From NCBI GenBank assembly GCA_023660035.1, contig JAGXOF010000038.1:1-8157 (forward strand): a DNA stretch of 8,157 nucleotides, read 5' to 3'. A program made the translations under genes and the position numbers. Positions 4,676-8,157 of this stretch are shown one piece after another; the first letter of the stretch is position 1; each line of letters starts with the position of its first letter. The DNA comes from Dehalococcoidia bacterium LH_S1. GTDB taxonomy: Bacteria > Chloroflexota > Dehalococcoidia > SZUA-161 > SpSt-899. The notes beneath the pieces are model-generated. The model did no database searches and was not told where the DNA came from. It worked only from the letters and a program-made list of their open reading frames with translations.

Positions 4676-4749
4676 GAAAGGTTTCTAAAGCAACTGCGGG
4701 GGAATGATAGATATCCTGGAGGAATCGGCAAAAATATAAAGGGGGGAAA

Positions 4750-5100
4750 ATGACGGAAGGAAAGGAATCTCGATCTTCTCAAGAGCATGAGTATCAACAG
4801 CAGCAAATTGAAGCCAATAAAGAGATGCAGAAAAGTCAGCAAGAAACCCAGAAAACTATACATGAGAACTGGCAGAAGACAATAAATCACGTAACAGATG
4901 TGATTCGTGACTATGCTGCCCTAGGGAAAAAGACAGAGTAGCAAAGTTTTCTTTATATCCTTATTACCATTGTAATTCTCGTTGTCATTGTCAGTGCCCT
5001 TACCTGGAAAGGTATTGTTCCTGGAGAAGGTTTCACCTTTTTAGTTGGCACAATAGTTGGATATTTACTATCACGCACTGTTCTTTCAGCGCGAACCTGA
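4750..5100 (+). pseudogene. Two-helix membrane protein interrupted by an in-frame TAG
   Basis: GGGGGG precedes an ATG at 4750 that opens 63 codons to TAG (4939-4941). The same frame then stays open for 52 more codons to TGA at 5098-5100. The first part is hydrophilic, Gln/Glu/Lys-rich and coiled-coil-like (EHEYQQQQIEANKEMQKSQQ). After the TAG come two membrane helices, SFLYILITIVILVVIVSALTW and GFTFLVGTIVGYLLSR. Continuous protein character on both sides points to one ancestral gene of about 116 residues. The simplest explanation is a CAG to TAG change (Gln). Readthrough or a sequencing error are alternatives. No start codon with a ribosome-binding site is seen just after the TAG. The function is unknown. 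Confidence 0.6.
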
Positions 5101-5171
5101 TCCCTTGAGAATATTTAGTTTGCCAAAATGAGGTCGGGATAAATTTAAACCTTTTTTGTATGCGTGAAGGA

Positions 5172-5215
5172 GTATGGGGTGCAGGGGCCCCCATACGACT
5201 GAACGCTGCGCAGCG
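5172..5215. repeat. Stem-loop and 12-bp palindrome
   Basis: GTATGGGG (5172-5179) pairs with CCCCATAC (5189-5196) across 9 nt. CGCTGCGCAGCG (5204-5215) is a perfect palindrome. The words GCGCAGCG and GGAGCGAGC (5211-5230) recur, on the opposite strand, near 7483-7520. No T-run follows, so it is not a clear terminator. Confidence 0.5.
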
Positions 5216-5265
5216 GAACGAAGTGGAGCGAGCATTATTAACGCTTTGCTTGAACACTAGGCTAA

Positions 5266-5388
5266 TGCAATCCGGAGGTAAAGAAAAAAATCAAAGAACT
5301 TAATCCCTATTTTAACCGGTTGAAAGATGAAGATTTTAGAACTATAGATTTTGATAAGTATAAAGAGGATATAAAAAAGATATTGTAA
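5266..5388 (+). pseudogene. Possible C-terminal remnant of an unidentified gene
   Basis: After a TAA at 5263-5265 the frame reads 40 codons to TAA at 5386-5388, ending FNRLKDEDFRTIDFDKYKEDIKKIL. Composition is strongly protein-like (charged, amphipathic), but there is no ATG, GTG or TTG near the GGAGG at 5274-5278. This suggests the tail of a gene cut off by a rearrangement. I do not recognise the family. It could also be a chance AT-rich frame. Confidence 0.3.
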
Positions 5389-5653
5389 TCCTATCTTCAA
5401 TTAAAGGAGTTGAATCCACGGGCGCATCGAAAATAATGCACCTTAAAAACAGGTCCATTTTTAATGGTTCACCCTTCAGATGCGTGGGGATTACGACCAC
5501 AGTTCAAGTAGTAGGATGAGAGGTTAAAAGAGCTCGTGACATTAGGACAAAACCCGGCGGGGGTTCTTTAATGATGGTTGTGGAAGTACCCGCCTCTTTC
5601 TGCTATGCCCATCCCAACTCTCCTTAAAACGCCACCACGAAACCAATACCGTT

Positions 5654-5738
5654 AAAAAAGTAGCATTCACATGGCATCCAATAAAAAGCTAGATTGTATA
5701 ATGCCTGATACGCTAAAGTGGATCGGGGGAGATGCTAC
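5654..5738 (-). terminator. Probable terminator of the DsrE-like gene
   Basis: On the minus strand GTAGCAT (5732-5738) pairs with ATGCTAC (5660-5666), with T6 immediately after (5654-5659). An inner stem GGCAT/ATGCC (5701-5705 with 5673-5677) is nested in the large loop. It begins 10 bp past the stop of the gene at 5748. The T-run and position are good; the long loop lowers confidence. Confidence 0.45.
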
Positions 5739-5747
5739 CTTGTGGCT

Positions 5748-6194
5748 CTACAAGTAATATGTTTTATCTGCCCCAAGTATTGCCTCTGCGGCTTGGGGCA
5801 ACCTAACCGGAGTCACAAAGTCTTCAATGTTTGATTTATCATCAATGGACTTGCCAGCCCCATCAATTACATGAAAGGTTCCACAAGAGACGATGTTAAC
5901 TCCCAGTTTGTCTTTCTCAAAACGAGCCATTTGCTCCAAGTTGTCGGGGAGGTCAGGTGCTGAAAGTCCCTCAATTTGGCTAGCAAGTAGCTCTTTGGTC
6001 TCACCTGTGATAGCAAGCTTGGCCAACTCACCTTTCTTGGTCATACCAATAGCTAGGGGGCCGTAGTAAATAGTGACAGTGTCAATCTTCTCTAGCTGTT
6101 TTGCCAAGAAGGCAACCACATAGCTAGCATAGTGATTATAGGGCTTATCAGCCCCACTGTTTACTACAATCAGGAAATTCTTTACGTCTACCAT
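5748..6194 (-). CDS. DsrE-family protein, cytosolic paralog
   Basis: 148 residues with no signal peptide. It opens with a buried strand (KNFLIVVNSGADKP), then a helix (YASYVVAFLAKQL), a second strand with TVTIYYGP, and a C-terminal strand ending in Cys104 (GVNIVSCGTFHVIDG), where DsrE/TusD relatives place their sulfur-carrying Cys. It is the only Cys, consistent with a persulfide-carrying or related role, but the usual DsrE partners (DsrF/DsrH, TusE-like) are not here, so the substrate is open. GGAAGGAGG lies upstream of the ATG. The lipoprotein at 6414 is a close paralog on the same strand, 219 bp upstream, with roughly two thirds identity by eye. Confidence 0.75.
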   Translation of the reverse strand: MVDVKNFLIVVNSGADKPYNHYASYVVAFLAKQLEKIDTVTIYYGPLAIGMTKKGELAKLAITGETKELLASQIEGLSAPDLPDNLEQMARFEKDKLGVNIVSCGTFHVIDGAGKSIDDKSNIEDFVTPVRLPQAAEAILGADKTYYL

Positions 6195-6260
6195 GTTTGA
6201 AATCCTCCTTCCGTCACAATCATTCTTTTGCCTAATAACTGGGTAGCATCCCTACGGCGA

Positions 6261-6289
6261 ATTGTACTCCAGCGCAGTTTGCAACGCAA
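6261..6289 (-). promoter_or_regulatory. Weak promoter candidate before the cytosolic DsrE-like gene
   Basis: Minus strand: TTGCGT (6284-6289), 17 bp, TACAAT (6261-6266). The -10 is 5 of 6; the -35 only 3 of 6. The 219-bp gap also has a small hairpin (6343-6366, GCTC-TTGT-GAGC core). If the promoter is real the paralogs can be expressed separately. Confidence 0.3.
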
Positions 6290-6413
6290 ATGTTACCTAT
6301 AAGTGAGACATTTCATCGAATTGTGCATCAAGCACGGGAAGGCCTTGGCTCTTGTGAGCTAAAAGGCACGATACAGCTTGGTTTACCTGGTTTCCACTTT
6401 TAGTCCAACACCA

Positions 6414-7016
6414 TCAGTAATAAAGAATCTTATCAGCGTTAGCTATCGCTGCCCATGCCTGGGGGAGCTCAACTGGAACTATGAATTCCTCAATATTCGA
6501 GGTATCCTCTGGTGTCTCAGCAAAGCCATCGATTACATGAAACGTTCCGCATGAGGCAATAGTCACTCCCAGTTTATCCTTTACAAAGCGGGCTAGTAAT
6601 TCTAGATTATCTGGCAGGTCTGAAGCAGAGACACCTTCAAGCTGACCAGCAATAAGCTCTTTTACTGAATCATTAATGGCAAGGTCAGCTAGGGTTCCTG
6701 TCTTAGCCATCTCAACACCTTGTGGGCCATAGAATACGGTGACATTGTCAACCTCGCCTAGCTGTTTAGCCAGAAAGGCAATCACATAAGCCGCATATTG
6801 GTTATATGGTTTATCCATCCCGCTATTTACCATAATCAGTAAGTTATCCAACGACTCTAGATCAGATACTTTGTGATTTAGCTCCGATACATCCTCCTGG
6901 AGAGCATTAAATTCCTCCTCTGATCCCTGGGGTGAGACACATCCACTGATTGGTATTGCTAGTAATGAAATGACTAAAATTATCCCAGCAATTTTGGCAA
7001 GCTTTCCTATTTGCAT
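6414..7016 (-). CDS. DsrE-family lipoprotein
   Basis: 200 residues. N-terminus: basic KLAK, hydrophobic core GIILVISLLAIPI, and lipobox ISGC with Cys26 as the lipidated residue, so the protein should be anchored outside the membrane. Residues 33-57 (EEEFNALQEDVSELNHKVSDLE) form a short coiled coil acting as spacer or dimeriser. Residues 58-200 are a DsrE-like domain with MVNSGMDKPYNQYAAYV, FYGP and Cys156 in ASCGTFHVIDG. An exported DsrE-like domain is unusual because known members carry sulfur in the cytosol. GAAAGGAGGGAG precedes the ATG. It lies first in the minus-strand pair and has the promoter at 7217-7245. Confidence 0.75.
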   Translation of the reverse strand: MQIGKLAKIAGIILVISLLAIPISGCVSPQGSEEEFNALQEDVSELNHKVSDLESLDNLLIMVNSGMDKPYNQYAAYVIAFLAKQLGEVDNVTVFYGPQGVEMAKTGTLADLAINDSVKELIAGQLEGVSASDLPDNLELLARFVKDKLGVTIASCGTFHVIDGFAETPEDTSNIEEFIVPVELPQAWAAIANADKILYY

Positions 7017-7144
7017 CTAACTCCCTCCTTTCTGAAACTAACTGAAATAGTGCCTTCATGCTTGCTTTCTTTTAGCTTACCTTTTAAATCTTTCCCTACA
7101 GGCTGTCTAAAAACCTTTTCTGTCGGAGAATGACTATCGCCCAT
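7007..7144 (-). CDS. Possible 45-aa small ORF overlapping the lipoprotein start
   Basis: ATG at 7142-7144 follows CGGAGGACGATTA, a good ribosome-binding site. It reads 45 codons, starting MGDSHSPTEKVFRQPV and ending FRKEGVRCK, and stops at 7007-7009, overlapping the first codons of the lipoprotein by 10 nt. Composition is Lys/Glu/Ser-rich and plausible for a small protein, but no family is recognised. The overlap suggests translational coupling, if translated. Confidence 0.35.
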   Translation of the reverse strand: MGDSHSPTEKVFRQPVGKDLKGKLKESKHEGTISVSFRKEGVRCK

Positions 7145-7160
7145 TAATCGTCCTCCGACA
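7121..7160 (-). promoter_or_regulatory. Leader stem-loop upstream of the lipoprotein
   Basis: TGTCGGAG (7121-7128) and CTCCGACA (7153-7160) form an 8-bp perfect stem with a 24-nt loop. In minus-strand RNA the 5' arm carries the GGAGG ribosome-binding site of the small ORF at 7144, and the ATG lies in the loop, so folding would hide that start. No T-run follows. Confidence 0.4.
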
Positions 7161-7216
7161 TTTCAACTGATTGGTCTCTTGAAGATCATCCCCTCCTTTC
7201 AGCTGCTCTGGCTATA

Positions 7217-7245
7217 ATATTACAGTCCGCTCCGACCAATGTCAA
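7217..7245 (-). promoter_or_regulatory. Predicted promoter of the lipoprotein transcript
   Basis: Minus strand: TTGACA (7240-7245), a perfect -35, 17-bp spacer, TAATAT (7217-7222), 4 of 6 to the -10. It gives a leader of about 195 nt before the lipoprotein ATG, containing an AAAGGAGGGG-ATG that opens only 8 codons, and the 7121-7160 stem. Confidence 0.5.
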
Positions 7246-7448
7246 TGGTTGTGTATTTGAACGGTTTCTCTCCGCTAACCATGTGTTTTTGAGACAAAAG
7301 TGGCGCATATCCACCACCACAAGAGTGAAGTGCATAACTCTAAAAGATAATTCTGAAGGGTGGGAGTACTTACACAAGCACTTGAAACCATACCCTTGGC
7401 TGGGCCTCATGCGGCTGCCTTATCCCCTCTCGCAACTACGCTCGTCTT

Positions 7449-7485
7449 CGATGGGACGCACTAGGCTGCCTAGTGCGTCCCATCG
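7449..7485. repeat. 37-bp palindrome, 18-bp perfect arms
   Basis: Left arm 7449-7466 begins CGATGGGACGCACT; right arm 7468-7485 is its exact reverse complement, with a single T (7467) at the centre. Such a long perfect repeat needs a cause: an element end, a protein-binding site or a recent inverted duplication. No T-run flanks it. Confidence 0.8.
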
Positions 7486-7581
7486 CTGCGCTTCCCCTCT
7501 CCAACTAAGCCCGCTCGCTCCAGCCTCCACCACTGCTCGCTTTGCTTAGTATCCCCACCACCCTCGCTTGCGGTCCCCTTG

Positions 7582-7622
7582 CCTCGCTTAACATAACCAT
7601 GTTATGTATAAGTTGCTCGAGG
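7582..7622. repeat. Imperfect palindrome around ACATAAC-CAT-GTTATGT
   Basis: ACATAAC (7591-7597) and GTTATGT (7601-7607) form a perfect 7-bp core with a 3-nt loop. CTTA/TAAG extends it past a 1-nt bulge, and CCTCG (7582-7586) pairs with CGAGG (7618-7622) past an internal loop. Strand and role are unknown. Confidence 0.55.
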
Positions 7623-7704
7623 GGGTGAGGCAGCCCATATTACCCACCCGCTAGACTCAGTTTTCAGACCAGGAACTAGCCTTCCTACCCAAGAAGGAGA
7701 AAAC

Positions 7705-7731
7705 GGAGGCCCCGATTTCTCCGGGGTCTCC
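7705..7731 (-). terminator. Strong stem-loop, possible terminator
   Basis: GGAGGCCCCG (7705-7714) pairs with CGGGGTCTCC (7722-7731), 10 bp with one non-Watson-Crick position and a 7-nt loop. On the minus strand it is followed by GTTTTCTCC, a weak U-tract; on the plus strand there is none. No minus-strand gene just upstream is seen, so the assignment is tentative. Confidence 0.3.
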
Positions 7732-7811
7732 AAGAGGATGGGGAACAAACGAACCCGAAGGATTTCTTTGCGTCGGGTAGGTCCAAACCCTATGATCTAG
7801 TTCATTGCCGC

Positions 7812-7840
7812 GGGGGATGGAATCCCCCTAGCTTTTAGGG
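7812..7840 (+). terminator. Overlapping alternative hairpins
   Basis: GGGGGAT-GGA-ATCCCCC (7812-7828) is a perfect 7-bp stem. Its right arm also fits a second hairpin, CCCTA-GCTTT-TAGGG (7826-7840), so the two are mutually exclusive. The tail TAGCTTTTAG is only weakly terminator-like. Could be an attenuator or simply a repeat. Confidence 0.3.
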
Positions 7841-8026
7841 TGGGAAGGATGACGCTTGATTTGGTGATGGCGCTTGTGGGTGGGCCTAATGCAGCTGCCC
7901 GAATAACCCAAGCAACATGTATACTAGGCGCCCTCGAGAATGTCAAATTACTTGACGTTCAGTGTGATACATGGCAGATTGTTTTGAAGAGCCTAAAGGG
8001 CAATTCCATCCAAAAGAGGTGTTACC

Positions 8027-8157
8027 ATGCGTCAATACTGTGAGAGATTGGAATTTTCGGCAGAGGAAACAACTGCCATCCGAAAGCGCTATCGAGAAAC
8101 CTGAGACCAAAGGATAGCTGAGCGTTTGTTGTGCTTGCTGATGAAAGCAGAAGGATT
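8027..8157 (+). pseudogene. IS630-like transposase, N-terminal part with premature TGA
   Basis: ATG at 8027 follows AGAGGTG. The frame reads MRQYCERLEFSAEETTAIRK, then RYRET, then TGA (8102-8104), and continues open as DQRIAERLLCLLMKAEG to the window edge. The run resembles the first helices of IS630-family transposases, where the HTH follows a pattern like RDxRLxERLLALLLLAEG. TGA stands where Arg is expected, so a CGA to TGA change is likely. The element is probably dead; the rest lies outside the window. The family call rests on about 40 residues. Confidence 0.55.

Larger units (their letters stand above)
5101..5653. other. Non-coding stretch with hairpins and a gene remnant
   Basis: I find no intact gene here. 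It holds a stem-loop GTATGGGG/CCCCATAC (5172-5179 with 5189-5196), a 12-bp palindrome CGCTGCGCAGCG (5204-5215), a remnant reading frame at 5266-5388, and a short hairpin AACCC-GGCGG-GGGTT (5551-5565). The rest shows no structure I can name. Confidence 0.5.
7246..8026. other. Hairpin-rich non-coding region
   Basis: No convincing gene in about 780 bp. Contents: a C/T-rich stretch (7420-7590) full of CTCGCTT and GCTCGCT words, a 37-bp palindrome (7449-7485), an imperfect palindrome (7582-7622), stem-loops at 7705-7731 and 7812-7828, and a diverged direct repeat (7401-7419 and 7881-7899, 17 of 19 identical). It may be a graveyard of element ends. Confidence 0.5.

Noticed and set aside
4633..5257. 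Minus-strand frames of 85 and 74 codons across the membrane-protein locus
   Set aside because: Antisense to a Gln/Glu-rich and hydrophobic coding frame; no ribosome-binding site and no recognisable domain.
5571..5630. Short frame reading VEVPASFCYAHPNSP, reminiscent of the start of a zinc-binding CYxHP motif
   Set aside because: Stops after 18 codons, and the downstream frames contain none of the expected further Cys pairs.
1717..7072. ATGCTTGCTTTCTT shared by 1717-1730 (minus) and about 7059-7072 (plus)
   Set aside because: One 14-base match is expected by chance about every second window of this size.
7186..7549. Overlapping frames of 74 and 88 codons on opposite strands
   Set aside because: One crosses the predicted promoter, the other the 37-bp palindrome and C/T-rich repeats; composition follows the repeats.
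7840..8043. 67-codon plus-strand frame ending inside the transposase start
   Set aside because: Starts in a hairpin, lacks a ribosome-binding site, includes the 19-bp repeat, and overlaps a better-supported start; may be a fragment but cannot be supported.
1..8157. CRISPR arrays, tRNA or rRNA genes, and attachment-site pairs
   Set aside because: No regularly spaced repeats of CRISPR type, no tRNA or rRNA signature, and no matching direct repeats flanking the recombinase were seen.

Overview
The window looks like accessory (mobile-element) DNA from a bacterium, most plausibly an uncultured Chloroflexota of the Dehalococcoidia type. That guess is inference. It rests on a 46-residue zinc-ribbon gene of the DUF5679 kind, an HTH plus DnaA-domain-I protein, DsrE-like paralogs and a small GAPxGNxNA protein. 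Nothing here fixes the taxonomy: there is no rRNA, no tRNA I could recognise, and no ribosomal-protein gene.

Left part (1-1390), a possible replication module. A 64-aa ribbon-helix-helix (RHH) gene on the minus strand (5-199) has a perfect 17-bp dyad between its -35 and -10. Next come a candidate minus-strand small RNA (about 363-444, with a TATAAT promoter, two stems and a T-run) and, overlapping it on the plus strand, a 36-codon leader ORF (430-540). A 228-aa protein (563-1249) joins an N-terminal winged-HTH to a C-terminal DnaA domain I. The DNA encoding its linker carries four GGGGAAGT repeats around a 20% G+C segment bounded by a 12-bp perfect inverted repeat. One repeat lies in a different reading frame from the others, so the conservation looks like DNA-level selection. 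This resembles the phage lambda O arrangement, with the origin inside the initiator gene. A DUF5679 gene (1246-1386, minus) converges on it.

Middle part (1439-4390). On the minus strand are an unrecognised 73-aa gene, a tyrosine recombinase that has lost its N-terminal half including catalytic Arg I but carries an unrecognised AT-rich extension of about 220 aa, and a single-HKD phospholipase D-like protein. On the plus strand are a 57-aa GAPxGNxNA protein and a toxin-antitoxin pair: a PIN-domain toxin preceded by an antitoxin with what looks like a ScoMcrA-type N-terminal domain.

Right-middle part (4480-5100). A 49-aa RHH gene has three copies of TAGTGTNNACGCTA at its promoter, inside it and at its stop codon. 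It is followed by a small two-helix membrane protein interrupted by one in-frame TAG.

Right part (5100-8157). Some 650 bp hold little apart from hairpins and a gene remnant. Then come two minus-strand DsrE-like paralogs, one cytosolic and one a lipoprotein, with a promoter, a leader and a terminator that can be read by eye. About 800 bp of hairpin-rich non-coding DNA follows, including a 37-bp near-perfect palindrome. The window ends in an IS630-like transposase start interrupted by TGA. Several genes are broken or truncated (recombinase, membrane protein, transposase, the 5266-5388 remnant), which fits a decaying integrated element.
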